Assembly (NCBI RefSeq): GCF_001429395.1
Contig: NZ_LMJT01000004.1
Location: 62,694-126,693, forward strand
Direction of reading: 5' to 3'
From: Allobosea sp. Root381
GTDB taxonomy: Bacteria; Pseudomonadota; Alphaproteobacteria; Rhizobiales; Beijerinckiaceae
DNA length: 64,000 nt
The number at the start of each line of letters is the position of its first letter. Positions within the stretch are counted from its first letter, which is position 1. A model generated the notes under the pieces. It saw only the letters and a list, made by a program, of their open reading frames with translations. It made no database searches and had not been told where the DNA came from. Both the position numbers and the translations under genes were made by a program. Of this stretch, positions 39,846 through 49,347 are shown in pieces.

Positions 39846-42395
39846 ATGGTTCCCGGCGTAAGGCGCGTGGCTCGATTTGCCGCGGCGACGGCGCTCGCCT
39901 CGAGCCTTGCCTATATCCTGGCCATGGCCGGGACAGCTTCGGCGCAGACCCCGCCTGCCCAGCAGGAGCGGATGGTCGTGGATGCGCGCGAGCTCGTCTA
40001 CGACAATGACAAGAAGACCGTTTCAGCCGTCGGCGATGTGCAGATCCTCTATCAGGGCCGCACCATCGAGGCCGACCGCGTCACCTACGACCAGGCCGGC
40101 AAGCGCGTCGTCGCGGTCGGCAACGCCCGCATCACAGAAGCGAACGGCACCGTCATCACCGGCGACCGCTTCAACCTGACGGATGATTTCCGCGACGGCT
40201 TCATCGATTCGCTGCGCGTCGTGAACCCGGACAAGACACGCTTCAGCGCGCCCCGCGCTGAGCGCACGGATGGCGAGACCTTCATATTCGAGAAGGGCAT
40301 CTACACCGCCTGCGAGCCCTGCAAGGACAATCCGGAGAGGCCGCCGCTCTGGCAGGTTCGAGCCGCGCGGATCATCCACAAGAAGGCCGAGCAGACGATC
40401 TATTACGAGGAGGCGCGCCTCGAATTCGCCGGCGTGCCGCTGGCCTATGTCCCCTACATGTCGGGACCGGATTCGACGGTGAAGCGGAAGTCGGGTTTCC
40501 TGGCGCCGAAATTCCTCAACACAGGCCCACTCGGCTTCGGCGTCGGCCTGCCCTATTTCATCAACCTGGCACCGAACTACGACGTGACCCTGACGCCGAC
40601 CTATATGACGCGGCAGGGACTGCTCGGCCAGGCCGAATGGCGCCACCGGCTGGCGAACGGCTCCTACTCGATCCGGGCCTCGGGGATCTTCCAGCGGGAA
40701 AAGGAAGCATTCCTCGACGCACCGCTCGGAGCCGGTGACGATACCTTCCGCGGCGCGCTGGAGACGAACGGCAAGTTCTTCATCAATCCGCGCTGGTCGT
40801 TCGGCTGGAACGCCTCGATGTCGACGGATCGCTGGTTCTACAAGAACTACCGCATCCTCAACCAGGGTCTGAGCGCCACCACCTATCTGCAGGAAGTGAT
40901 CTCGACCGCCTATCTTAACGGCCAGAGCGCAACGGCCTGGTTCGATGCGCGCGCCTACTACTTCCAGCCGCTGACCTCGACGGACTGGCAAAAGCAGCAG
41001 CCGACGGTTCTGCCGGTGATCGACTACAACAAGCGCGTCCACAAGCCGAGTTTCCTCGGCGGCGAGCTGAGCTTCACCGCGAACCTCACGCATCTGACGC
41101 GCGATGCGGCTGCGTTCCAGCAGTTGCCGCAGCAGACGAACTATCTGATCAACGGCACCACCAGCAGCGGAACGCCCTATTCCCTGTATGACGGCTGCGC
41201 GGTCTACCAGAAAAGCACCTGCCTCATCCGCGGCCTCGCGGGCAATGTTGCGCGGGCTACGGCCGAGGCATCCTGGCGGCGCAACTTCATCGACCCGCTC
41301 GGCCAGATGTGGACCCCCTATGCCTCGGTGCGGGCCGACATCTTCTCGATCCGTCCGGACACGACGGGCTACCCGAACGCGAATGTCCGCACGATCGCCG
41401 ACACCTCGGACGAGGTCTTCGGCCGGGTGATGCCCGCGATCGGCCTGATGTATCGCTATCCTTTCGTCGCCAAGACCTCCTGGGGCACGCATATCATCGA
41501 GCCGGTTGCGCAGATCGTGGCGCGCCCGAACGAAACCAATAGTCTGCGCGTCGCCAACGAGGATGCGCAGAGCCTCGTTTTCGACGCCAACAACCTGTTC
41601 GAGTGGAGCGGCAAGTTCTCCGGCTACGACCGCGTCGAGGGCGGCACCCGCGCCAATGTCGGCGCGCTCTATACCGGCCGCTTCGGCAAGGAGGGCTTCG
41701 CCAACCTGCTGCTCGGCCAATCCTACCATCTCGGCGGGCGCAACTCCTTCGCCAGCGCGGACCTGGTCAATACCGGCCTCGATTCGGGGCTGGATACCGA
41801 CACCTCGGACATCGTCGCCCGCGCCCAGTACTCGCCCTTCAAGGGGCTGTTCTTCACCGGCGCCACCCGCCTCAACTCGACGACGTTCGAGGCGCAGCGC
41901 ATCGATGCCGCCGCAACCTATTCGACGAGCGTCATCAGCGCCTCGGTCGGCTATGGCCGCTACGAGCCGCAGCCCAATCTCGGAATCCCACGCCGGCGCG
42001 AGGGTCTCTCGCTGAGCGGATCGCTCGCCGTGACGCCGAACTGGCGCCTGCGCGCCGGCGTGCTGTTCGACCTCGACAAGTACAAGCTCGACCGCGAGGT
42101 CCGCTACAGCCAGTACACGTCCTGGCTGGCCTCGCCGGGGTCGGCGCTACCGAAATACTCCAATGGCGGCCTGTTCCAGACCGCTTCGACGAGCTTCGGC
42201 ATCAACTACACCGACGAATGCACGGTGTTCGACGTGAGCTATTCGCAAAGCTATGCCGACCGCCAGTCCGGCGCGACCAAGGACACGCGCACCGTGATGT
42301 TCCGGCTCGAACTGAGGACGTTGGGCGAAGTGAGCTACTCGCAGAATCTCGACGCCTCCTCGACCGTCGGCGACGGCGTGTCCTCAAGCAACTGA
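39846..42395 (+). CDS. lptD: LPS-assembly protein LptD
   Basis: Outer-membrane beta-barrel that inserts LPS into the outer leaflet with LptE. The 849-residue precursor has a signal peptide (ALASSLAYILAMAGTASAQ, cleavage near residue 33), then an N-terminal OstA/LptA-like jellyroll (VVDARELVYDNDKKTVSAVG, QGRTIEADRVTYDQAGKRVV), and a large C-terminal barrel (from about residue 250). Paired cysteines TACEPCKDN lie at the jellyroll-barrel boundary. It follows lptG by 37 bp. In many relatives surA comes next; here pdxA follows after 42 bp. Confidence 0.96.
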   Translation: MVPGVRRVARFAAATALASSLAYILAMAGTASAQTPPAQQERMVVDARELVYDNDKKTVSAVGDVQILYQGRTIEADRVTYDQAGKRVVAVGNARITEANGTVITGDRFNLTDDFRDGFIDSLRVVNPDKTRFSAPRAERTDGETFIFEKGIYTACEPCKDNPERPPLWQVRAARIIHKKAEQTIYYEEARLEFAGVPLAYVPYMSGPDSTVKRKSGFLAPKFLNTGPLGFGVGLPYFINLAPNYDVTLTPTYMTRQGLLGQAEWRHRLANGSYSIRASGIFQREKEAFLDAPLGAGDDTFRGALETNGKFFINPRWSFGWNASMSTDRWFYKNYRILNQGLSATTYLQEVISTAYLNGQSATAWFDARAYYFQPLTSTDWQKQQPTVLPVIDYNKRVHKPSFLGGELSFTANLTHLTRDAAAFQQLPQQTNYLINGTTSSGTPYSLYDGCAVYQKSTCLIRGLAGNVARATAEASWRRNFIDPLGQMWTPYASVRADIFSIRPDTTGYPNANVRTIADTSDEVFGRVMPAIGLMYRYPFVAKTSWGTHIIEPVAQIVARPNETNSLRVANEDAQSLVFDANNLFEWSGKFSGYDRVEGGTRANVGALYTGRFGKEGFANLLLGQSYHLGGRNSFASADLVNTGLDSGLDTDTSDIVARAQYSPFKGLFFTGATRLNSTTFEAQRIDAAATYSTSVISASVGYGRYEPQPNLGIPRRREGLSLSGSLAVTPNWRLRAGVLFDLDKYKLDREVRYSQYTSWLASPGSALPKYSNGGLFQTASTSFGINYTDECTVFDVSYSQSYADRQSGATKDTRTVMFRLELRTLGEVSYSQNLDASSTVGDGVSSSN

Positions 42396-42437
42396 GCCGA
42401 GGCCGGCGGCCGCCCGACAAATGACAAAGGCGGCCAC

Positions 42438-43472
42438 ATGACGGCCGACGCAACCATGTCCCTGCCACCGCTCGCCCTGACGCAGGGCGACCCTGCGGGC
42501 GTCGGGCCCGAGCTCAGCCTCCTCGCCTGGGCACGCCGGAACGCGCTCGGGCTGCCGCCCTTCGCCTGCATTGCGGATATCGACCATCTGGCGCGGTTGT
42601 CGCGCCGGCTCGGGCTGGACGTTCCGCTGGTCGCCTGCGACTGGGATGAGGCCGGCCGTCATTTCGCGACCGCGCTGCCTGTCATCCCGCTCGCCGAGGC
42701 GACCGCGGCGGAGCCCGGACGGCCCGCCCCGGCGACGGCACAGGGCACGATCGCCTCGATATCACGGGCGGTAGCCGCGGTGCGGCAGGGTCAGGCCGCA
42801 GCGGTCGTTACCAATCCGATCGCCAAATCCGTGCTCTATGCTGCGGGCTTCGCTCATCCCGGCCATACCGAATACCTCGCCCACCTCGCCGGTGACGGCG
42901 GCACGCCGCCCATGCCGGTGATGATGCTGTGGTGCGACGAGCTTGCGGTCGTGCCGGTGACGATCCATGTGCCGCTCCGCGCCGTACCGGATTTGCTGAC
43001 GACCGAATTGATCGTCGAGACCGGCCGCATCGTCGCCGAGGGATTGAAGCGCAGCTTCGGGATCGCGAATCCGCGCCTCGCGCTGAGCGGGCTCAACCCG
43101 CATGCGGGCGAGAGCGGGGCCCTCGGCGGCGAGGATGCTGCGGTGGTCGCGCCTGCCGTCACGGCGCTCCGGGCGCTCGGAATCGATGCGCGCGGCCCCT
43201 ATCCCGCCGACACGATGTTCCATGCGCGGGCCCGGGCCGGATACGACGCGGCGCTCGCGATGTATCACGACCAGGCGCTGATCCCGATCAAGACGATCGC
43301 CTTCGACGAAGGTGTCAACGTCACGCTGGGTCTGCCCTTCATCCGTACCTCGCCGGACCATGGCACCGCCTTCGACATTGCCGGCAAGGGGATCGCTCGG
43401 CCCGACAGCCTCATAGCGGCACTGAAGCTGGCTGCACGCATGGCCAGGCAACTTGCAAAGGCAGCCGAATGA
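42438..43472 (+). CDS. pdxA: 4-hydroxythreonine-4-phosphate dehydrogenase
   Basis: Metal-dependent NAD(P) dehydrogenase of the DXP-dependent vitamin B6 pathway. The 344-residue product shows [46 protein letters not shown] (metal His), [17 protein letters not shown], and the [20 protein letters not shown] and [18 protein letters not shown] signatures. It starts 42 bp after lptD and overlaps rsmA by 4 bp (ATGA). The pdxA-rsmA pairing is widely conserved. Confidence 0.97.
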   Translation: MTADATMSLPPLALTQGDPAGVGPELSLLAWARRNALGLPPFACIADIDHLARLSRRLGLDVPLVACDWDEAGRHFATALPVIPLAEATAAEPGRPAPATAQGTIASISRAVAAVRQGQAAAVVTNPIAKSVLYAAGFAHPGHTEYLAHLAGDGGTPPMPVMMLWCDELAVVPVTIHVPLRAVPDLLTTELIVETGRIVAEGLKRSFGIANPRLALSGLNPHAGESGALGGEDAAVVAPAVTALRALGIDARGPYPADTMFHARARAGYDAALAMYHDQALIPIKTIAFDEGVNVTLGLPFIRTSPDHGTAFDIAGKGIARPDSLIAALKLAARMARQLAKAAE

Positions 43473-44317
43473 GCCAGATCGATTCCCTGCCGCCGTTGCG
43501 CGAGGTCGTCGAGCGCCACGGGCTGACGGCGCAGAAGTCGCTCGGGCAGAATTTCCTCTACGACCTCAACCTGACCTCGCGGATCGCCCGGGCGGCGGGC
43601 CCTCTCGAAGGCGAGGTCATCGTCGAGATCGGTCCCGGCCCGGGCGGGTTGACGCGGGCGCTGCTCGCAAACGGCGCCGGCCGCGTCATCGCAGTCGAGC
43701 GCGACCGGCGCTGCCTGCCGGCGCTGGCGGAGATCGCGGCCCATTATCCGGGCCGCCTGGAGGTGGTCGAGGGCGACGCGCTGACGGTCGATCTCGTGGA
43801 GCGGCTCGGCGGGAAGCCGGCCCGGATCGTCGCGAACCTGCCCTACAATATCGGCACGCCGCTGCTGGTCGGTTGGCTCAGCCTGGACCCTTGGCCGTCC
43901 TGGTGGACGTCGCTGACCCTGATGTTCCAGCGCGAGGTCGCGGAACGCATCGTCGCGACACCTGAGCAGCGCGCCGATTACGGCCGGCTGGCTGTGCTGA
44001 GCAACTGGCGCTGCGAGACGAAGATCCTGTTCGACGTACCGCGCAGCGCCTTCGTGCCGCCGCCGAAGATCACCTCGGCGATCGTCCAGCTCCTGCCGCG
44101 GCAAGATCCCGAGCCCTGCGATAAACGCCTGCTCGAACGCATCACGCTCGCGGCCTTCGGCCAGCGTCGCAAGATGCTGAGGCAGAGCCTGAAGGCCGTT
44201 CTGGCAGAACCTGCCGACTGGATCGAGCAGGCCAGCCTCGCGCCGACGGCCCGTGCCGAAGAAGTGCCGGTCTCGGGCTTCGTCAGGCTCGCCAATACGC
44301 TGGCCGAGCGTCTCTGA
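43469..44317 (+). CDS. rsmA: 16S rRNA (adenine1518/1519-N6) dimethyltransferase
   Basis: KsgA/RsmA dimethylates two adjacent adenines in 16S rRNA helix 45, a late 30S quality check. The 282-residue product has [20 protein letters not shown], the SAM-binding [20 protein letters not shown], acidic [10 protein letters not shown], the catalytic [11 protein letters not shown] motif and [13 protein letters not shown]. The ATG at 43469 overlaps the pdxA stop (ATGA). It ends the plus-strand LPS-export operon and converges on gmk with 9 bp between stops. Confidence 0.97.
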   Translation: MSQIDSLPPLREVVERHGLTAQKSLGQNFLYDLNLTSRIARAAGPLEGEVIVEIGPGPGGLTRALLANGAGRVIAVERDRRCLPALAEIAAHYPGRLEVVEGDALTVDLVERLGGKPARIVANLPYNIGTPLLVGWLSLDPWPSWWTSLTLMFQREVAERIVATPEQRADYGRLAVLSNWRCETKILFDVPRSAFVPPPKITSAIVQLLPRQDPEPCDKRLLERITLAAFGQRRKMLRQSLKAVLAEPADWIEQASLAPTARAEEVPVSGFVRLANTLAERL

Positions 44318-44326
44318 GGGCGCTGC

Positions 44327-44971
44327 TCAGGCCAGTTCCTCGGCCAGCAAAGTCGTCACGAAGTCGGACAGCCCGGTGGCGCGCTCGCGCTTCAGACGCT
44401 CGGCGGTAAGGATCGACTTGACCGATTCATAGGCGGCCTGGAGGTCGTCATTGACGATGACGTAGTCATACTTGTTCCAGCGCGCGATCTCGTCGCGCGC
44501 ATTGTCGAGCCGCTTGGCGATGACCTCGGGCGCGTCCTCGGCGCGACGCACCAGGCGCGAGCGCAGCTCTGCCATCGACGGCGGCAAGATGAAGATCGTC
44601 ACGACATCGGCACGGGCCTTTGTCACGATCTGCTGCGTTCCCTGCCAGTCGATGTCGAAAAGGACGTCGCGCCCGGCGGCCAGCGAGGCCTCGACCTCTT
44701 TGCGCGGCGTGCCGTAGCCATTGCCGTGGACCTCGGCCCATTCCAGCAGTTCATTGTGCTGCTTCATCTGGTCGAAGGCGGGCCGCTCGATGAAGCGGTA
44801 GTGTACCCCGTCGATCTCGGAAGGCCGCTTGGCGCGGGTCGTCACGGAAACCGAAAGATCGAGATTGTTCTCGGATTTGAGGTTGCGGGTCAGGGTCGAC
44901 TTGCCCGCCCCCGAAGGCGAGGACAGAATCAGCATCAGCCCGCGGCGGGCCGGGCGCGCGACATCGGCCAT
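44327..44971 (-). CDS. gmk: Guanylate kinase
   Basis: Phosphorylates GMP to GDP. The 214-residue product has the P-loop [12 protein letters not shown], the GMP-binding [20 protein letters not shown] and FLEWAEV-type [20 protein letters not shown] region, and [10 protein letters not shown]. An in-frame ATG at 44977 exists, but its GGAG would be only 3 nt away; the ATG at 44971 ([11 protein letters not shown]) has it at 9 nt and was chosen. It follows yicC directly, a common pairing. Confidence 0.97.
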   Translation of the reverse strand: MADVARPARRGLMLILSSPSGAGKSTLTRNLKSENNLDLSVSVTTRAKRPSEIDGVHYRFIERPAFDQMKQHNELLEWAEVHGNGYGTPRKEVEASLAAGRDVLFDIDWQGTQQIVTKARADVVTIFILPPSMAELRSRLVRRAEDAPEVIAKRLDNARDEIARWNKYDYVIVNDDLQAAYESVKSILTAERLKRERATGLSDFVTTLLAEELA

Positions 44972-44977
44972 CAGCAT

Positions 44978-45859
44978 TCACTCCACATTCTGAACCTGCT
45001 CGCGCATCTGGTCGACGACGGTCCGCAATTCGAGGCCGATGCGCGAGAGTCCGGCGTCGCCAGCCTTGGCGCACAGTGTCGAAGCCTCGCGGCCGAATTC
45101 CTGCGACAGGAAATCGAGCTTGCGGCCGATCGGCCCGCCCTGGTCGAGCAGCAGGCGCAGCGCGGCGACATGGGCGTGAAGCCGGTCGATCTCCTCGCGG
45201 ATGTCTGCCCTCACCGCGAGCAGCGCCGCCTCCTGGTGCAATCGCTGCGGATCCAGCGCCTGACTCGCCTCGAGCAGAGCCGCGACCTGCGCCGCGATGC
45301 GTTCGCGGATCGCCTCGACGCCCCGCGCCGGATGCTGCTCGGCCTGCGTCGTCAGGCGGGCGATGGTCTCGAGATGACCGGCGAGCACGGTGTCGAGCGC
45401 CCGCCCCTCGGCGGCGCGCGCTTCCTTGAGGCCGAGCACGACCGCATCAAGACCCGCCAGGACCGGTGCTTCGATGGCGGTCAGCGCATCCTCGCTTTCG
45501 TCGGCGAGTTCGACGACGCCACGTATGCCGAGCAGCCCGTCATAGGATGGCGGACGCACTGCGTCCGAGGCCGGAAGTCGGGCGATCGCCTGCAGCAGCC
45601 CCGCCAGCGCCGCCTCGTTGATGCGCGGCCGCGGCGGGCCGGAGTCGCTGGTGATCTGAAGATTGACGTGGAGCGTGCCGCGCGCGAAGGCGCCGGTCAG
45701 GCGCTTGCGGGCAGCCTCGGCCAACACTTCGAAGCCGGGCGGCACGCGGACGCGGACATCGAGACCGCGACCGTTGACACTGCGGATTTCCCAGGCCCAG
45801 GCGTGGATGCCCACGGTCCCGGCCGTGCGGGCGAAGCCCGTCATGCTCTCGATCGCCAT
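44978..45859 (-). CDS. yicC: YicC/YloC-family endoribonuclease
   Basis: 293-residue YicC family protein; members are metal-dependent endoribonucleases implicated in small-RNA turnover. The N-terminal YicC domain (IESMTGFARTAGTVGIHAWA, EIRSVNGRGLDVRVRVPPG) and the C-terminal DUF1732 (DIREEIDRLHAHVAALRLLL, PIGRKLDFLSQEFGREASTL) are both complete. The ATG at 45859 (MAIESMTGFAR) has GGAGG upstream; the frame extends 8 codons further. It is followed within 6 bp by gmk and preceded 124 bp upstream by mltG. Confidence 0.94.
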   Translation of the reverse strand: MAIESMTGFARTAGTVGIHAWAWEIRSVNGRGLDVRVRVPPGFEVLAEAARKRLTGAFARGTLHVNLQITSDSGPPRPRINEAALAGLLQAIARLPASDAVRPPSYDGLLGIRGVVELADESEDALTAIEAPVLAGLDAVVLGLKEARAAEGRALDTVLAGHLETIARLTTQAEQHPARGVEAIRERIAAQVAALLEASQALDPQRLHQEAALLAVRADIREEIDRLHAHVAALRLLLDQGGPIGRKLDFLSQEFGREASTLCAKAGDAGLSRIGLELRTVVDQMREQVQNVE

Positions 45860-45983
45860 CGCCTCAAGCCTCCGCCGCTTCAATGCGGCGGGACCCTAGT
45901 GGCGGGGGCATCGGCGGGCAAGCGCCGCGCCATTCGCCCTCACAGGAAGATGGGGACGACTCCGGACGGGAGTACCGCTCCGG

Positions 45984-47291
45984 TCAGGGCCGCAGCTCGG
46001 GAACCAGCTTCGGCGAATTGAGATCGAAGGTCTTGTTCCGCAGCGGATCGCGTTCCGTGCCCTCCGAGGCGTCGAAGGCGCGGGACGTGCTGGCGCGGCG
46101 GATCGCCTCGCCTTCGGCCGGCTGCGGCCCTTCCGAACGGGTATCGGGAGCCGGCGGCGGCTCGACCTTGTCGACCGCGCCGTCCGGCGCAGGCTTGCCC
46201 GCCTCGCGACGCCCGGCCTCGATCTGGCGCCAGCGGCCGACATTGCGGTTGTGCTGCTCCAGGCTCTCACCGAAGGCATGGCCACCGGTGCCGTCCGCGA
46301 CGAAGTAGAGCTCCTTGGTGCGCGAATGATTGACCACGGCCTCCATCGCGGCGCGGCCGGGATTGGCGATCGGGCCCGGCGGCAAGCCGTCGATGACATA
46401 GGTGTTGTAGGGCGTCGCCTGGGTGATCTCGTTGCGCTGGATCGGACGGCCGAGCGTGCCCTTGCCGCCGACGATGCCGTAGACGATCGTCGGGTCAGAC
46501 TGGAGCCGCATCTTGCGGTTCAGGCGGTTGATGAAGACGCCGGCGACGCGCGGGCGCTCATCGGCACGACCGGTCTCCTTCTCCACGATCGAGGCCAGCA
46601 CGACCAGTTCCTGCGGCGTCTTGATCGGCAGATCGGTGGGCCGGCGCTCCCAGATACGGGCGAGGATCGTGCGCTGGTCTCGCGCCATGCGGTCGATGAT
46701 CGCCTGTCGGGTGAAGCCGCGCGGGAAGCGGTAGGTGTCGGGCAGGATCGTGCCTTCGCGCGGAACCTGGACGATATCGCCGGTCAGGAGATCGTTCTCG
46801 CGCAGGCGGGCGACGATCTGCTCGCTGGTGAGCCCTTCGGGGATGGTGATCGCGTGCTCGACGACCTTGCCGTCGGCGATGATGTCGAGAATCTCGGTCT
46901 GGCTGACACGCGCCTTGAACAGGTATTCGCCGGCCTTGAGCTTGGTCCAGTTGCCGCTGGCCAGAGCCGAGAGCCGGAAGGACCAAGGATGCTCGATCAT
47001 GCCTTCGCGCTGAAGCAGATCGGCAATTTCGGTCAACCCGCTATCCCTCGGGATGATCAGGACGCGATCGTTCGCGAGCGGTCCGGGGGCACGGCTCTGG
47101 CTGCCGACCATGGCGATCCCCGCCCCGACCAGCCCCGCGATCACGAGCAGCGCTGTGAACAGCCCGCTCATCATGGCGACGAAAGGGCTGCTGCGGCGGC
47201 GGCGACGCGCCTTTGGCGGCGGCGCCGGCGGGGCGACCGGCTTCAGCGCCTCGCTGGGACTCTTCGGGGCAACGCGTGGCGAATCGTTCAC
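45984..47291 (-). CDS. mltG: Endolytic murein transglycosylase MltG
   Basis: Inner-membrane lytic transglycosylase that terminates glycan strand growth. The 435-residue protein has a Pro/Arg-rich cytosolic N-terminus, one membrane span (MSGLFTALLVIAGLVGAGIA), LysM-like subdomain (VLIIPRDSGLTEIADLLQRE), and the YceG catalytic domain with the essential Glu in ASIVEKETGRADERPRVAGV and NRLNRKMRLQSDPTIVYG. A low-complexity Pro/Glu tail of about 70 residues follows. The start is uncertain: GTG at 47291 gives a family-like N-terminus (VNDSPRVAPKSPSEAL), but its ribosome-binding site is poor. In many genomes it follows fabF, as here. Confidence 0.94.
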   Translation of the reverse strand: MNDSPRVAPKSPSEALKPVAPPAPPPKARRRRRSSPFVAMMSGLFTALLVIAGLVGAGIAMVGSQSRAPGPLANDRVLIIPRDSGLTEIADLLQREGMIEHPWSFRLSALASGNWTKLKAGEYLFKARVSQTEILDIIADGKVVEHAITIPEGLTSEQIVARLRENDLLTGDIVQVPREGTILPDTYRFPRGFTRQAIIDRMARDQRTILARIWERRPTDLPIKTPQELVVLASIVEKETGRADERPRVAGVFINRLNRKMRLQSDPTIVYGIVGGKGTLGRPIQRNEITQATPYNTYVIDGLPPGPIANPGRAAMEAVVNHSRTKELYFVADGTGGHAFGESLEQHNRNVGRWRQIEAGRREAGKPAPDGAVDKVEPPPAPDTRSEGPQPAEGEAIRRASTSRAFDASEGTERDPLRNKTFDLNSPKLVPELRP

Positions 47292-47363
47292 AGGTGTAGC
47301 GCTCGCACTTCGGACATCGTCAGGGCACACGGTTTCAGCCAGCCAGGCAGCCCCGTAAATTGG

Positions 47364-47416
47364 CGGCAATCGGCCGATTGCCGATGCAATTGAACCGGAT
47401 TCACGGCGCCCGTGAA
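47364..47416 (-). promoter_or_regulatory. Palindrome cluster upstream of mltG
   Basis: A perfect, spacer-free 20-bp palindrome (CGGCAATCGG followed by its reverse complement CCGATTGCCG, 47364-47383) and, 16 bp away, the inverted repeat TTCACGG-CGC-CCGTGAA (47400-47416). Both lie between the fabF stop and the mltG start. They may be operators, an mRNA structure in the mltG leader, or fabF transcript-end structures without a U-run. A third small hairpin GCTCC-CGCA-GGAGC lies at 47429-47442. Confidence 0.5.
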
Positions 47417-47490
47417 AGCAGATTCGTGCTCCCGCAGGAGCTTGCGCACTCTACTGAACATTATGGCGAAAGCGCGCTGGCAGGAGCGCC

Positions 47491-48783
47491 TCACGCGCTC
47501 CCGGCATAGCGCCGCATCACGAGCGACGCATTGGTGCCGCCAAAACCGAAGGAGTTCGACAGGACGACGTCGATCTCGCGCTTGCGTGCGACATGCGGAA
47601 CGAGATCGAGATCGGTCTCGACGGAGGGATTGTCGAGATTGATCGTCGGCGGGGCGATCTGGTCGCGGATCGCCAGCACGGAGAAGATCGCCTCGATGGC
47701 CCCTGCGGCGCCGAGCAAATGGCCTGTCGCCGATTTGGTCGAGGACATGGAAGGTTTCCTTGCCGCGCCGGCCAGGAGCCGCTCGACGGCTCGCAACTCG
47801 ATCTCGTCGCCCAGCGGTGTGGAGGTGCCGTGCGCGTTGACGTAGTCGACGTCGCCGGCGGACAGACCGGCCCGGTCGAGCGCCATGGACATACAGCGAT
47901 AGGCGCCGTCGCCGTCCTCGGCCGGCGAGGTGATGTGGTAGGCGTCGCCCGACAGGCCGTAGCCGAGGACCTCGGCATAGATCCGGGCGCCACGGGCCAG
48001 CGCGTGGTCGAGTTCCTCGAGCACGAGGACACCCGCGCCCTCGCCCATCACGAAACCGTCGCGGTCCTTGTCATAGGGGCGCGAGGCCTTCTCGGGTGTG
48101 TCGTTGAAATTCGTGGAGAGGGCGCGGCAGGCACAGAAACCTGCAATGCCTATGCGATTGATGCCCGATTCGGCACCGCCCGCCACCATGACATCGGCAT
48201 CGCCGAGCGCAATCATGCGCGCTGCATCGCCGACCGCATGGGCACCGGTCGAACAGGCCGTAACGGCCGAATGGTTTGGCCCCTTGAGACCGTGCTCGAT
48301 CGAGACATAGCCCGCGGCAAGATTGATCAGGCGACCGGGAATGAAGAAGGGCGAGAGCCGGCGCGGGCCGCGCTCCTTGACGAGCAGCGCGGCGTCATAA
48401 ATGCCGCCCAGGCCGCCGATGCCGGAGCCGATGGCTACGCCAGTGCGGATCTGATCCTCATAGGATTCCGGCGCCCAGCCGGCATCGTTCAGCGCCTGGC
48501 GGGCAGCCGCCATTGCGTAGACGATGAAATCGTCGACCTTGCGCTGCTCCTTCGGCTCCATCCACTGGTCGGGATCGAAGGTGCCGTCGCTGCCGTCCCC
48601 ACGGGGAATATGGCAGGCGATGCGTGCAGGCAGATCGTCCACCTGGAAGCCGGTTATCGGGCCGGCGCCGCTCTGGCCGGCGATCAGGCGGGCCCAGGTC
48701 GGTTCGACGCCGCATCCGAGCGGCGTCACCATGCCCAGCCCGGTGACGACCACGCGGCGCAACGTAAGAGTGCGAGAAGCCAT
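47491..48783 (-). CDS. fabF: Beta-ketoacyl-ACP synthase II
   Basis: Condensing enzyme that elongates acyl-ACP with malonyl-ACP. The 430-residue thiolase-fold protein has the Cys-His-His triad: Cys in SAVTACSTGAHAVGDA, His in VDYVNAHGTSTPLGDEIE and His in SMSSTKSATGHLLGAAGA, plus the C-terminal VLSNSFGFGGTNASLV. It follows acpP by 73 bp and precedes mltG; acpP-fabF-mltG is a common bacterial set. Confidence 0.97.
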   Translation of the reverse strand: MASRTLTLRRVVVTGLGMVTPLGCGVEPTWARLIAGQSGAGPITGFQVDDLPARIACHIPRGDGSDGTFDPDQWMEPKEQRKVDDFIVYAMAAARQALNDAGWAPESYEDQIRTGVAIGSGIGGLGGIYDAALLVKERGPRRLSPFFIPGRLINLAAGYVSIEHGLKGPNHSAVTACSTGAHAVGDAARMIALGDADVMVAGGAESGINRIGIAGFCACRALSTNFNDTPEKASRPYDKDRDGFVMGEGAGVLVLEELDHALARGARIYAEVLGYGLSGDAYHITSPAEDGDGAYRCMSMALDRAGLSAGDVDYVNAHGTSTPLGDEIELRAVERLLAGAARKPSMSSTKSATGHLLGAAGAIEAIFSVLAIRDQIAPPTINLDNPSVETDLDLVPHVARKREIDVVLSNSFGFGGTNASLVMRRYAGSA

Positions 48784-48856
48784 GTTTCCTCGGCTGAAGG
48801 CCGCCCCGGACGGGGCGGCGCTGGCGTTGGATTCGGGCGAAAGCCCGAACGCCCGA

Positions 48857-49090
48857 TCAGGCGCTCTTGGACAGGAACTTGACGGCGTCGCCGACGGTCA
48901 CGATCGTCTCGGCCGCATCGTCCGGGATCTCGACGCCGAACTCTTCCTCGAACGCCATCACGAGTTCAACCGTGTCGAGGCTGTCCGCCCCCAGGTCCTC
49001 GATGAAGTTGGCGCCTTCCACGACCTTCTCAGGCTCGACGCCGAGATGCTCGACCACGATCTTCTTCACGCGCTCGGCGACATCGCTCAT
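48857..49090 (-). CDS. acpP: Acyl carrier protein
   Basis: 77-residue acidic helical carrier of growing acyl chains. The phosphopantetheine attachment Ser sits in the canonical motif [20 protein letters not shown]. The ATG at 49090 is preceded by AAGGAAGAG. It is upstream of fabF and downstream of fabG with a 257-bp spacer, indicating its own promoter, as expected for such a highly expressed gene. Confidence 0.98.
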   Translation of the reverse strand: MSDVAERVKKIVVEHLGVEPEKVVEGANFIEDLGADSLDTVELVMAFEEEFGVEIPDDAAETIVTVGDAVKFLSKSA

Positions 49091-49208
49091 GGGTCTCTTC
49101 CTTAACGATTGAAAACACGCAGCGCTGGATCGCGCCGCGTATAGGGATCTTCACTCCTGAATCCCACCGCACCAAGTCGGCCTCGGCGGGTCGGAACTCG
49201 AAGCCTGC

Positions 49209-49237
49209 ACAAACGCAACAACCGGGTTCCCGTCAAG
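49209..49237 (-). promoter_or_regulatory. Candidate acpP promoter
   Basis: On the minus strand CTTGAC (49232-49237) matches the alphaproteobacterial -35 consensus and is followed after 17 bp by GTTTGT (49209-49214), a weak -10. It lies about 120 bp before the acpP start in the 257-bp fabG-acpP spacer, which holds no gene. Confidence 0.35.
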
Positions 49238-49347
49238 TCCCCCGCTCCTGCAACGCAGCCCGATGGCGCTAGTTAACACACAGGATAATGGCTGGCGAGA
49301 GCATCCGCGCAAGCCTTGGAGCTTGCCAAGAAACCCCAGGAAGCGCC

